From positions 1 through 38,617 of the forward strand of contig NZ_JAAGMG010000209.1 of assembly GCF_010548525.1 (NCBI RefSeq): a DNA stretch of 38,617 bases, written 5' to 3'. This stretch comes from Streptomyces sp. SID14478. GTDB taxonomy: Bacteria; Actinomycetota; Actinomycetes; Streptomycetales; Streptomycetaceae. Shown here in pieces: positions 7,750-15,947 of the stretch. The position numbers and the translations under genes were made by a program. Position 1 is the first letter of the stretch; each line of letters starts with the position of its first letter. The notes beneath the pieces were generated by a model that did no database searches, had not been told where the DNA came from, and saw only the letters and a list, made by a program, of their open reading frames with translations.

Positions 7750-8211
7750 CGCGTCGGGCCGCGGGCCCGCTGGAACGCCGACCCGCTCGGCCTCAGCAGA
7801 GCCGCGGGCCACCGGCTGCCGGAACCAGGCGACTCGGTGGGGTCGAGCCTGGTCAACACCGACCGCCTCTCCCGGTGTTGACCAGCCTGATCTCCACTGC
7901 CTCAGCGCATCGGAAGCGCGCTGAGACAGGCGTGAACGTTTGATGGAGAGGGAACGGGGCGATTCCCGCTCTACGGACATTCTGTGCGAGTTACCCATGG
8001 GGCATGTGGGCAAAATCGGTCCAAGGTGGGCAACTTGGTGACCGGTGGATGCGGGTTCGTGACTGAGTTAATGCATAGCTCAGTTGGAGCGGATGTGCCG
8101 GATGACTACAGTGGTAAGAGCGCCGTAAGGCGCGACTGTTTTGCGGTCACGCGGCGGGTCGGTCAGGCCGCGGGCCGAGTGGGACTACGGGGAAAACGGG
8201 GAGGACGCGTC
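7750..8211. other. 462-bp gap before the PPE-like operon
   Basis: No convincing gene is seen here; open frames have poor codon bias. It holds an imperfect inverted repeat of GGTGTTGACCAG type around 7855-7885, which may end the lipoprotein transcript, and the promoter/operator at 8062-8112. A small GCGCC/GGCGC hairpin at 8120-8133 lies in the leader of the next operon. Confidence 0.5.
8062..8112 (+). promoter_or_regulatory. Promoter with adjoining inverted repeat, PPE-like/mycosin operon
   Basis: A -35 TTGGAG (8084-8089) and a -10 TACAGT (8107-8112) are separated by exactly 17 bp, a good housekeeping-sigma promoter for Streptomyces. Inverted arms ACTGAG (8062-8067) and CTCAGT (8079-8084) touch the -35 box and could be an operator. 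The predicted transcript starts about 8119 and leads to the GTG at 8212. Confidence 0.55.
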
Positions 8212-8685
8212 GTGATTCCGGCGGACGGCGGCGGTGTGTCGACGGCAGCGGCAGCTGACCTGAAGGTCGGCGCGGGGGTTCTGAAGACCTTCAAGCAGCG
8301 CGTCGACAAGATCCTTCAGGACTTCGAGGGGTCGGACGGAAGCTCGTCCAAGGTCGGGCATCAGACGTTCACGCAGGACGCGGTCACGAGTGCGACGTCG
8401 TTCCACGAAGCGGTGAGCCTGCACAAGGAGTACGAGACGGTCCACGGCAGGATCACCGAGCTCTCCAAGATGTTGTCCCTCCAGATCGAAGCCATGGGGA
8501 TCGCCGCGCATGGCGCGGAGATCGGCTTCGACAATCTGGAAGACGAACAGCGGCGCCGCTTCTGGGAGATCCAGACGAAGGTCGACCGTGAGGCCGAAGC
8601 CGTTGCCGCCCGCAAGAAGCAGAGCGACCATCCTGCTCAGCCGCGCGGCGAGGAGAAGGACGTCGACATCAAGGGGAACCTCTGA
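8212..8685 (+). CDS. Type VII secretion-associated helical protein, coupled to the PPE-like protein
   Basis: The product has 157 residues from the GTG at 8212, chosen because GGGGAGG stands seven bases upstream; the frame stays open to 7984 but that part is promoter and leader. The protein is helical and soluble: residues about 15-45 (AADLKVGAGVLKTFKQRVDKIL) and 75-145 look like two long helices, with a charged tail. No signal peptide or WxG is present. Its TGA overlaps the ATG of the PPE-like gene by one base, so translation is coupled and the two products are probably made in equal amounts. By analogy with PE/PPE pairs it may be the small partner or a chaperone. Confidence 0.8.
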   Translation: MIPADGGGVSTAAAADLKVGAGVLKTFKQRVDKILQDFEGSDGSSSKVGHQTFTQDAVTSATSFHEAVSLHKEYETVHGRITELSKMLSLQIEAMGIAAHGAEIGFDNLEDEQRRRFWEIQTKVDREAEAVAARKKQSDHPAQPRGEEKDVDIKGNL

Positions 8686-10463
8686 TGAGTGGTGACAAGC
8701 AGCATCCGGGCACCGGCGGGTCGCAGGATCCACAGACGCTGCCCACCGTCGAGGACCTCGGTTCGCCGCAAGAGCTGACCAGCGGCCAAGTAGCCGTGAC
8801 GAACGTGGCGCAGGCCATGAACAACGTCATGCACGGCATGTTCGGCGGCAAGCCGGGTCGTGCCTATCAGTACGGTGCCAAGGCATCGGACTACGAGGAC
8901 CAGGACCTCAACACCATGCTCGACCTCCTCGAAGGCACGAAGCCGAGTCATCTCGAGGAAGCCGGACACGCTCTGTGGAGGGCCAGCAAGGCGATCAACG
9001 ACGCGGCCGAGGAGCTGCGCCAGAACATCACGCACGCGAGCGAGGACTGGAAGGGCCAGTCCGGCACGTCGTTCGAGACGTGGGGCAAGGGCCTGGCGGG
9101 CACGACGGAGCAGTTGGCCTCGTACGCCGAACTCGCCGGCGTCCAGGTCTCGGCCGCCGCGGGCGGCCTCGCCTCGGTCAAGAGTTCCATGCCGAAGGAG
9201 CGGGACACGCGCTCGCCCTTCGAGCGGAAGAAGCCCGAAGCCTTCGCGATGCCGGCGCAGACGGATTCCAACCCCAAGTACACCGAGGCCAAGAGGGTGG
9301 AGAAGGACCGCCAGGAGGCCATCAACCAGATCAACCGGTTGGCGTCCTTCTACTCGGTGTCGGCGCAGGGGCTCAACCAGCTTCAGCAGAGCGAGCCGAC
9401 GTTTGAGGCCATGCCCAATGTGGGGGTGCCCCAGCCTTCACGGCAGAGGGTCGGCGGCGCCACCGGAGACGGCACCGGCTCGGAAGTGTCACCGGCGGGT
9501 CACGCGAGTGCGATCTCGGCGCAGCCGCACTCGCCCGTTGTCGATCACGTGTCGCACCACGCCTCGACGCCGGAGGCGAAGGACGTCCCCGCTTCGATCA
9601 CGTACCCCGATCGATCGGTCGGGACGGAGATCGACAGTGTGGGGACGCTCCCTCCGCCGACGTCCGAGACCCCGGTCAGTTCACCTCCCTTGGCGACCGG
9701 CCCCAGCAACGGGCCGACCAACACGCCGGCGCCGTTCGCGACGGGTTACACCAACCCCATGACGTCGCGCGCGATGCCCACGGCCTACGGAACCGGTGGC
9801 GGCAAGACGTCCACCCCGGCTCAGATGCGGACACCCACTTCGGGTGGTACTTCGTCTACGAGTCGTGGCACGACCAACAGCCCCATGGGGCGCGCGACTT
9901 CGTCGGGTCAGGCGAGCGGCCGACCTGGGGGCGCGCCGGGCCGTGGCATCACAGGGGGCACGGCGCGACCGACTTCTTCCGCAGCGGGGCGCGGCAGTGG
10001 TTCGGGAGCGGGCGCGAACCGCAATGGTGTGGTCGGTGGCAAGCCGAGCACGACGACCGGCAACGTCGGGAAGAACGGATCGCGAGTACCGCGCGGCACT
10101 GTCGTGGGTGGCGAGCCGTCGGCGAACGCACGCTCCGGAGCCGGTCGCATCGGCCAGCGGGGTGTGCTGGGCGCGCCCAACGCGGAAACCACGGGCGCGA
10201 AGTCGTCGGCCGGAGGCCGACGGGTCCAAGGGGCTTCGGAAGCGGTGACCGGAAGGCCCGCGGCCAGGAACGCAGCCGGGCGTGCAGGGCGCGGTGGATT
10301 CTCGGCGGGGGGCTCGGGTCTGGTTCGCGGACCACAAGGCCAGCAGAACCGTTCGGAGGACGACGAGGCGGAGGCCTCGCAACGCCCGGACTATCTGGTC
10401 GAGGACCCGGAGACCCACCTGCCCGGCAACCAGCGGCGCGATGTGCCGCCAGTGATCAACTGA
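8685..10463 (+). CDS. PPE/WXG-like type VII secretion substrate with long low-complexity tail
   Basis: The product has 592 residues. Residues about 70-200 are helical with a WxG turn (SEDWKGQSG, Trp122-x-Gly124), as in WXG100, PPE and EspB-like substrates. Residues about 240-565 are Pro/Ser/Thr then Gly/Arg-rich and probably disordered, with recurring VVGG/GVLG-type units. The last 26 residues end in PDYLVEDPE and VPPVIN. The Y570-xxx-D574 pattern fits the YxxxD/E export signal, and the YLVED...VPPVI tail recurs, as I recall, in Streptomyces secretion-locus proteins. It overlaps the upstream gene by one base and is followed 25 bp later by the second mycosin, whose processing target it could be. 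Confidence 0.8.
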   Translation: MSGDKQHPGTGGSQDPQTLPTVEDLGSPQELTSGQVAVTNVAQAMNNVMHGMFGGKPGRAYQYGAKASDYEDQDLNTMLDLLEGTKPSHLEEAGHALWRASKAINDAAEELRQNITHASEDWKGQSGTSFETWGKGLAGTTEQLASYAELAGVQVSAAAGGLASVKSSMPKERDTRSPFERKKPEAFAMPAQTDSNPKYTEAKRVEKDRQEAINQINRLASFYSVSAQGLNQLQQSEPTFEAMPNVGVPQPSRQRVGGATGDGTGSEVSPAGHASAISAQPHSPVVDHVSHHASTPEAKDVPASITYPDRSVGTEIDSVGTLPPPTSETPVSSPPLATGPSNGPTNTPAPFATGYTNPMTSRAMPTAYGTGGGKTSTPAQMRTPTSGGTSSTSRGTTNSPMGRATSSGQASGRPGGAPGRGITGGTARPTSSAAGRGSGSGAGANRNGVVGGKPSTTTGNVGKNGSRVPRGTVVGGEPSANARSGAGRIGQRGVLGAPNAETTGAKSSAGGRRVQGASEAVTGRPAARNAAGRAGRGGFSAGGSGLVRGPQGQQNRSEDDEAEASQRPDYLVEDPETHLPGNQRRDVPPVIN

Positions 10464-10488
10464 GCCCCCAGCGAGGACGTACATCAGC

Positions 10489-11766
10489 ATGAAGTCAGGA
10501 ATCGGCCATCGTGGAACGATGACAGTGTGCGCTGCGGGACGCACCGCAAGACGCTTCACTGTTGTCGGTGCTGTGCTGGCGGCCATGACCGGTCTGTCTG
10601 CCGGCCTGGCTCCGGTGGCCATTGCCGACAGCGGCCGGGCCCAGCAGTGGTACCTGGACGACATGCGTGCCGAGCAGATGTGGAAGGTGAGTACCGGCGC
10701 GGGCGTCAAGGTCGCTGTCATCGACAGCGGTGTCAACGCTGAAACGCCTGCCCTCAAAGGGCAGGTTCTCGCCGACGAGGTGAAGGGCGACGTCGGCTAT
10801 CACGCGACGCAGGACTATGACGGCCACGGCACTTCAGTGGCGGAGACGATCGCGGGTACGGGCAAGGGCGGAGGTCTGCAGGGCGTCGCTCCCGGCGCCA
10901 AGATCCTTCCGTATCGCATCCTTCTGGGGGACCTGAAGGACAAAGCGGAGCGGAAGCGTACGCCGGAATCGGCGGAGGCAATCCGTGCGGCGGCGGACAG
11001 CGACGCGAAGATCATCAACATGTCGTTCACCAGCGACTACACGACCCCTGACGAGAAGGCGGCCATCAAGTACGCCTATGCGAAGGGCAAGTTGCTTTTT
11101 GCGGGTGTCGGTAATGACGCGAAGACCAAGAACTTCGTGGGCTATCCGGCCGCCTACCCCGGCGTGGTCGGTGTCTCGTCGCTGGACGAGTCCGGTCACG
11201 TCGGAGACTTCTCCGAGCACGGTGACTACGTCGACCTTGCCGCTCCGGGGCTCGATGTTCCGTACTACTGCGATACCTCGTTCACCTCGTTCTGCAAGGG
11301 GCAGGGAACGAGTTTCTCCTCGGCCTACGCCTCGGCCTCCGCCGCCCTGATCTGGTCGGCTCACCCCGACTGGACCGCGAACCAGGTACTCCGCGTTCTG
11401 ATCGACACGGCCGCCCGCGACTGGCCGAAGAACAAGCCGAGCAACTACTTGGGCTACGGCGTGGTCCGGGCGTCGCAGAACGTGCTTGACGGCAAGGGGA
11501 ATCCTGGCGCCGCCGACGTCGACCCGATCACCAATGAGAAGACGACGACGGCCAGTTCGCAGTCGGACGCGGCTCCTTCCGCTTCTGCATCAGGCTCGTC
11601 ACAAGCCTCTACGTCCTCTTCTGGTGGAGCGACTTCAGCGGCAGGATCGGAAGCGAAGTCCTCAAGTGACAGCAACACGTTGTGGATTGCGCTTGGTGCT
11701 GTTGCGGCGGTGATCGTGATCGGGGGCGGCGGGTTCGCGGTGTTGCGGGCGCGACGTAACCAATGA
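10489..11766 (+). CDS. mycP: Mycosin MycP, type VII secretion-associated subtilisin-like protease (copy 2)
   Basis: The product has 425 residues: an N-terminal signal peptide (about 20-47), a subtilase domain, a Ser/Ala/Thr-rich linker (about 350-396) and a C-terminal membrane helix (about 398-419) ending in Arg. The catalytic residues are Asp79 (VAVIDSGVN), His113 (DGHGTSVAE) and Ser275 (GTSFSSA), with oxyanion Asn209 (GVGND). The motif after the nucleophile is SSA rather than the usual SAP seen in copy 1. GAGGA precedes the ATG by 11-12 bases. An internal ATG at 10519 is possible but has a poorer site. The gene stands between the PPE-like substrate and the esx pair, whereas copy 1 stands next to eccB. 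Streptomyces loci are known to carry two mycosins. Confidence 0.93.
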   Translation: MKSGIGHRGTMTVCAAGRTARRFTVVGAVLAAMTGLSAGLAPVAIADSGRAQQWYLDDMRAEQMWKVSTGAGVKVAVIDSGVNAETPALKGQVLADEVKGDVGYHATQDYDGHGTSVAETIAGTGKGGGLQGVAPGAKILPYRILLGDLKDKAERKRTPESAEAIRAAADSDAKIINMSFTSDYTTPDEKAAIKYAYAKGKLLFAGVGNDAKTKNFVGYPAAYPGVVGVSSLDESGHVGDFSEHGDYVDLAAPGLDVPYYCDTSFTSFCKGQGTSFSSAYASASAALIWSAHPDWTANQVLRVLIDTAARDWPKNKPSNYLGYGVVRASQNVLDGKGNPGAADVDPITNEKTTTASSQSDAAPSASASGSSQASTSSSGGATSAAGSEAKSSSDSNTLWIALGAVAAVIVIGGGGFAVLRARRNQ

Positions 11767-11886
11767 GACTTTCAACCGTGGGGTCCCTGCGCTACTTGGG
11801 CGGGCCACGGGGGAGCGGTTCGGCCTCAAGCGGGTTGAACCAAAGCAGTTGGATCTCAGACAACCCAAGGAAGGGCAGGGCACACA

Positions 11887-12252
11887 ATGGCTGGCTCTCA
11901 GAAGCTTGAAGATGCCGCGGTAGTCGCGCTCCAGAGGCAGATGTCGGAGAAGTACGAAGCCATCGGCAAGCGTGCTCACCGACTGCAGGGTCTGATCGAC
12001 AGCCTCGAGGGGCAGTGGCAGGGCATCGGTCGATCTGCCTTCGACAAGAAGCAGGTCGAGATCAACGAGTCCCTTAAGGCGATCGGCAACATCCTGGCCG
12101 GTGTCATCGAGGCCATGACGCAGACGCGCAACCTCAAGGACGCCAAGGAAGACGACGTGCGTGCGTCCATGAACCGCATCAGCCTGCACGACGGTGACAC
12201 CACGGGCGACAAGTACACGGCGGACAAGTCTTCCGCGTTCTACAACATGTAG
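11887..12252 (+). CDS. esxB: WXG100 protein, EsxB-like
   Basis: The product has 121 residues with the helix-turn-helix layout of the WXG100 family and the turn motif Trp44-Gln-Gly46 in EGQWQGIG. The C-terminal ~40 residues form an extension (SLHDGDTTGDKYTADKSSAFYNM type) without a clear YxxxD/E signal. AAGGGCAGGG precedes the ATG. The gene stands 120 bp after mycosin copy 2 and 70 bp before the second WXG100 gene, the usual esx pair whose products form a heterodimer exported through EccC. The symbol is assigned by order relative to the S. coelicolor locus from memory and may need to be swapped with the next gene. Confidence 0.88.
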   Translation: MAGSQKLEDAAVVALQRQMSEKYEAIGKRAHRLQGLIDSLEGQWQGIGRSAFDKKQVEINESLKAIGNILAGVIEAMTQTRNLKDAKEDDVRASMNRISLHDGDTTGDKYTADKSSAFYNM

Positions 12253-12322
12253 GTCTGCCGGTCTCAAGAACACCCGGCATATTCGGACTGGCCGACACAT
12301 TGAGTGAGACGAGGTAAGAGTT

Positions 12323-12625
12323 ATGGGCACCAACAACGCGGATGGCTTGGCAGTCAAGTACGACGCGCTGGACATGGCAGCCACCACGATCGGCAACGAG
12401 GCCAAGGCGCTCGAGCAGGATCTGGCGGAGCTCCGGCAGCTGGTGGTGCGGAGCCAGGAGTACTGGGAGGGTGACGCCCAGGCCGGTTTCCACGGGAAGC
12501 TCCAGAAGTGGGACAAGGAAGCCGGTGAGATTCACACGGCACTGACGGGCATCGGCCACGTCGTGCACACCTCTGGTGGTGACTACATGGCCGGCGACAA
12601 GAAGGCGGCCAGCTACTTCCAGTAG
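12323..12625 (+). CDS. esxA: WXG100 protein, EsxA-like
   Basis: The product has 100 residues, the standard WXG100 length. The turn motif is Trp48-Glu-Gly50 (YWEGDAQAGF). The C-terminus carries Tyr88-xxx-Asp92 (DYMAGD), which fits the YxxxD/E type VII export signal and is absent from its neighbour. GAGG stands eight bases before the ATG. The 70-bp gap after the first WXG100 gene has no obvious terminator, so the pair should be co-transcribed. The symbol is tentative. Confidence 0.9.
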   Translation: MGTNNADGLAVKYDALDMAATTIGNEAKALEQDLAELRQLVVRSQEYWEGDAQAGFHGKLQKWDKEAGEIHTALTGIGHVVHTSGGDYMAGDKKAASYFQ

Positions 12626-12733
12626 GAAGAGGCAGTCGAGGTCGACAGGGTGGGCGTGCAAAGCGCCCACCCTTCGCTTGTGTCCAGAAGGAATGGCACA
12701 CCAGACCCGGGATTCAGAGAGGGTACAAAAGCC

Positions 12734-14227
12734 ATGGCATTCGGGCCGCCGCCTTCCCCGTTCACTCAATCGCAGCAGGTTGCGGAAGTACATCGGCGCC
12801 GCCGAAGCCGCAGGCGACTCGGCGCGCTTCTCGTGCTGGTGATCGTGCTTGCGGGTGGGGCCTGGTTTGCATGGTCGGACCCTGGAGCGCACAAGCCGTC
12901 CGACGCCATCGGACAGCGAGCCGCTGCGCAATCCCCCGATGACATCAGGGAGACGGTCGAGAAGCTGCCTGGAGGCTCCCCAGCCGCTGGGCACATGTTG
13001 GCAGACATGTCGACCAACACCGTGTTGCCCGGGAAGACCGAGCAGACTCCCGGCCTGTGGGTGACGAAGAAGGCCTTGATCAAGGGGAAGGGGAGCGATC
13101 TCTTCGCGGTCGAGGCGAAGGACTCCGTGAAGACCGCCTCGGTGCTGTGGAAGCTTTCCTTGACTGGCACTGTCTGCTGGACCACGGACGATGTCACCGT
13201 GGACGGGCGAACTGCCATGATCCTCAAGGACAAGAAGAATGGGAATCGCTGCGACCAGCTTGCGATGATCGACCTCGACTCGGGTAAGAAGCTGTGGCAG
13301 ACCACGGTTCCGAGGCAGAAGTTTGATGAACTGATCCCGACCGCATTGACCATGGCCAAGGGGGTGGTGGCCACTTCCTGGGGCGACGGCGCCGTTGGCT
13401 ATGACATGCGGAACGGGCAGAAGTTGTGGCGCCTCGACCCGATGAAGAACTGCAAAATCGCTGGATTCACCGGCGGTAGAACCCTCTTGGTGTTGCATAA
13501 CTGTTACGGCGTGGCCCCTGGTGGCGAGCTTAGTTTTCAGGTTCAGGCGTTGGATCTGCGCACCGGAAAAACTACGTGGACTTACCGCCTCGCAAGGGGA
13601 GTCGACCTCGCCAACATTGTTTCGAGCAGCCCGGTTGTGCTCGCCGTAGGTGCTGGTGACGACATGAAGATGACGGACCTGATCTCGCTTGATTCTCGCG
13701 GGAAGTACCAGGCCACTATCCGGCTGGAGGGTGATCGCTATCAAGTCAAATGCAGCGATGACGTCGTGGGTGAATGCTGGGGAGTGGTGATCGGCGGAGG
13801 GCAGGCGTTTGTCACGAGTGGTGTGAACCTTGAGGATGTCGATGATGCGGCGAACTGGGTAGTCTCCTTCGACTTGAAAACAGGTAAGGCCGGCCTGAAA
13901 TTCGACGCGGGGCACGACCAGAGGATGTATCCGCTACGAATGAGTGGCAATCGCGTCCTGGCCACAAGATTCGGATCGGATGATGCGGCTCCTGCCTCAG
14001 TCGTCAGCCTCGACCCGAAAACCGGGAAGCAGTCGACATATTTCTACTTCGGCCTTCCTGAAGGATGGGCCGTGGATATGGACGGGGAGGCTGCCCCGGA
14101 AATGCAGTTCGAGGACGGCGGCGTATTCTTCGGTAAGCCGTCCATCTACAGCGAAAAGACGGACAGCGGCGTGCCGGCTGAGCAGCGCATGGCCTTCGGC
14201 GTCGGACCTGCCGATCAGGGCCAGTGA
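12734..14227 (+). CDS. Membrane-anchored PQQ-like beta-propeller protein of the secretion locus
   Basis: The product has 497 residues from the ATG at 12734 (GAGAGGG about ten bases upstream); the frame is open further back to 12650 without a good ribosome binding site. A short Pro/Arg-rich cytoplasmic head is followed by a membrane helix (about 29-47) and a large extracytoplasmic domain. That domain has repeated blades of the type DLDSGKKLWQT, DMRNGQKLWRLD, DLRTGKTTWTY and DLKTGKAGLKFD, the signature of PQQ-like (quinoprotein-like) beta-propellers. I see no conserved enzymatic residues, so it is more likely a scaffold or binding protein. It lies 108 bp after the esxA-like gene on the same strand and is probably part of that operon. 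Its exact role in secretion is unknown. Confidence 0.85.
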   Translation: MAFGPPPSPFTQSQQVAEVHRRRRSRRRLGALLVLVIVLAGGAWFAWSDPGAHKPSDAIGQRAAAQSPDDIRETVEKLPGGSPAAGHMLADMSTNTVLPGKTEQTPGLWVTKKALIKGKGSDLFAVEAKDSVKTASVLWKLSLTGTVCWTTDDVTVDGRTAMILKDKKNGNRCDQLAMIDLDSGKKLWQTTVPRQKFDELIPTALTMAKGVVATSWGDGAVGYDMRNGQKLWRLDPMKNCKIAGFTGGRTLLVLHNCYGVAPGGELSFQVQALDLRTGKTTWTYRLARGVDLANIVSSSPVVLAVGAGDDMKMTDLISLDSRGKYQATIRLEGDRYQVKCSDDVVGECWGVVIGGGQAFVTSGVNLEDVDDAANWVVSFDLKTGKAGLKFDAGHDQRMYPLRMSGNRVLATRFGSDDAAPASVVSLDPKTGKQSTYFYFGLPEGWAVDMDGEAAPEMQFEDGGVFFGKPSIYSEKTDSGVPAEQRMAFGVGPADQGQ

Positions 14228-15164
14228 ACCCGTAAGGGCCCCTGGTGCGTCCGGCCGCACGCCGTGCTCACCGGTCTGGACGGTCACTCCGACCACGGAC
14301 TGAACAGCCCAACGCCCCCGGAGCGTCGACTGGAGTCCGCCCCATCGTGAGCGGCCTCGTCTACGCCAACAGAGGCTTCCTCGTCCGAGGCCCGTATCTG
14401 GCATTGGGCGAGCCACAGTTTTCGCCGCCGAAGCGGACTCGGACAGCTCCGGCGCCTCCTCGGGAGCACGCCAAGTGCTCCTCGTGCACGGGCAAGGGGC
14501 ATTCAGCAAGCTCACCCTGCGAGTCGTGTGGATCCTCGGCCGTGTGGATCCTCGACGGTACAGGCGGCAGAGAGCGCACCGTCGACCAGCTTCGCCCATT
14601 CCGGCTGGCTGCCGAGGAGTATTGCGCCCTTCTGAGGCGTGCTTGACCTGACCCGTGCTTGACGGAGGGGTCTCTGCAGCGCTTGACGGAGGGGTCTCTG
14701 CAGCGCTTGACGGAGGGGTCTCTGCAGCGGGTGCGTACCGGACCTATGGGGGGCGGGCGAGAAGCGGAAGTTCAGGCCTCGGACACACTCCGAACACCCT
14801 CAGCCGTCCACGTGCACCGTGCATTACGCGTCGGATGTCTGGATGCGGACGCTGTCCGGAGCCGCCGTTTTCCGTACCGCGTACGCCAGTTGTCCGAAAA
14901 GCGTGGAGTGCGGTGCGGCGACTGCTTCATGTCGGATCTCCGCTGTGGTCCGGCGTGCGGCGTGACAAGAGTCGCATCGAGGGGTGCCGTCGGGGGCGCC
15001 CGCCTCCTCGTCGTACGGCGCAACTCGCCTGACGCCTGCGTGACTTACCGGCCAGTCGGGGTCGCGGCGGCAGGTTCGCCGGTGCCCGCCTACCCGCTGA
15101 CCTGCGTGTTAGCGTCCCGGTTCCGACCGGGGGGTCACCGAACGCGTACCGCGAGAGGAAATCC
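14228..15164. other. 937-bp region without a confident gene
   Basis: Open frames here have weak third-position GC bias. The best is 14245-14646 (GTG start, 133 residues), which holds a CxxC...CxxC pattern (CSSCTGKG, then CESCGSS) like a small zinc ribbon. It has no clear ribosome binding site and could be a gene remnant. A 24-bp tandem repeat follows at 14657-14728. An extended -10 (TGTTAGCGT, 15107-15115) without a good -35 precedes the MHYT gene. The region marks the break between the secretion genes and the sensor/conservon genes. Confidence 0.5.
14657..14728 (+). repeat. Three exact tandem copies of a 24-bp unit
   Basis: Units at 14657-14680, 14681-14704 and 14705-14728 are identical. 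Each begins GCTTGACGGAGGGG and ends CTGCAGC, so each has a TTGACG resembling a -35 box and a CTGCAG palindrome. 24 bp is a whole number of codons but no convincing gene reads through it. Confidence 0.95.
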
Positions 15165-15947
15165 GTGGGTCACATGCACCACATGTCCGGCGGCTGGATC
15201 ACACCGGTCCTGTCGTACGTCATGGCCGTCGTCGGCGCTGCCCTCGGGCTGCGTTGCACCGTGCGCGCCCTGGCCGCCCAGGGGCGGTCGAGACGCAGCT
15301 GGCTGATCACCGCGTCCGCCGCGATCGGCTCCGGGATCTGGACGATGCACTTCATCGCCATGCTCGGCTACGACGTGGACGGCACCGCCATCCGCTACGA
15401 CGTGCCGCTGACGCTGCTCAGCCTGCTCGTGGCGATCGTCGTCGTGGGCGCGGGCGTGTTCGTCGCCGGTTACGGGCGTTCGCGCGTGCGGTCCATCGCC
15501 TTCGGCGGGCTCGGCACCGGGCTCGGTGTCGCCGCCATGCACTACATCGGAATGGCCGCAGTACGCCTCAACGGTGACACCTCGTACGACCCCGGCCTCG
15601 TCGCCCTGTCGGTCGTCATCGCCGTTGTCGCCGCGTCGGCCGCGCTGTGGGCCGCGCTGAGCGTCCAGGGGCCGCTGGCCGCCGCCGTCGCCTCGCTCGT
15701 CATGGGGCTTGCCGTCAGCAGCATGCACTACACCGGGATGGCCGCCGTCGGCGTACAGGTGCGCACCGGTACCGCGGCGCTGGGCGGGGCGAGCGCGACG
15801 TCCTTCATCCTCCCCCTCGCCGTCGTACTCGGCTCGTTCCTCTTCCTCACCTGCGCCTTCGTCGCCCTCTCGCCCACCGCACGCGAGCGCGCCGAGAGCG
15901 AGGCCGCCGCCCGGCCGCTGCACGAGGTGGAACTGCCCGTGGGGTGA
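15165..15947 (+). CDS. MHYT-domain integral membrane sensor protein
   Basis: The product has 260 residues from the GTG at 15165, with GAGAGGAA four bases upstream. Seven hydrophobic segments carry three MHYT-type motifs: MHFIAM (61-66), MHYIGM (125-130) and MHYTGM (187-192), each near the outer end of a helix. The MHYT domain has been proposed to bind copper and sense O2, CO or NO. There is no attached output domain, so it must signal through another protein. The neighbouring histidine kinase 446 bp downstream is the obvious candidate. The His-rich N-terminus (GHMHHM) could add metal ligands. Confidence 0.93.
   Translation: MGHMHHMSGGWITPVLSYVMAVVGAALGLRCTVRALAAQGRSRRSWLITASAAIGSGIWTMHFIAMLGYDVDGTAIRYDVPLTLLSLLVAIVVVGAGVFVAGYGRSRVRSIAFGGLGTGLGVAAMHYIGMAAVRLNGDTSYDPGLVALSVVIAVVAASAALWAALSVQGPLAAAVASLVMGLAVSSMHYTGMAAVGVQVRTGTAALGGASATSFILPLAVVLGSFLFLTCAFVALSPTARERAESEAAARPLHEVELPVG

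Noticed and set aside
7386..7943. 185-residue frame reading from the lipoprotein start to 7943
   Set aside because: After the break near 7420 it is Arg/Gly-rich out-of-frame sequence, while the DUF4333 domain is in the other frame.
10562..10570. TTGTCGGTG resembling half of the DNA-damage promoter
   Set aside because: It is inside the coding region of the second mycosin and no TAnnnT follows after eight bases.
12179..13915. 578-residue minus-strand open frame
   Set aside because: It lies opposite the EsxA-like and beta-propeller genes, has no recognisable domain and is explained as a shadow.
14657..14728. Tandem repeat considered as a CRISPR array
   Set aside because: Copies abut with no spacers and there are no cas genes.
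14659..15306. 215-residue frame with repeats of LTEGSLQR
   Set aside because: It overlaps the start of the MHYT gene in the wrong frame, lacks a ribosome binding site and has poor codon bias.
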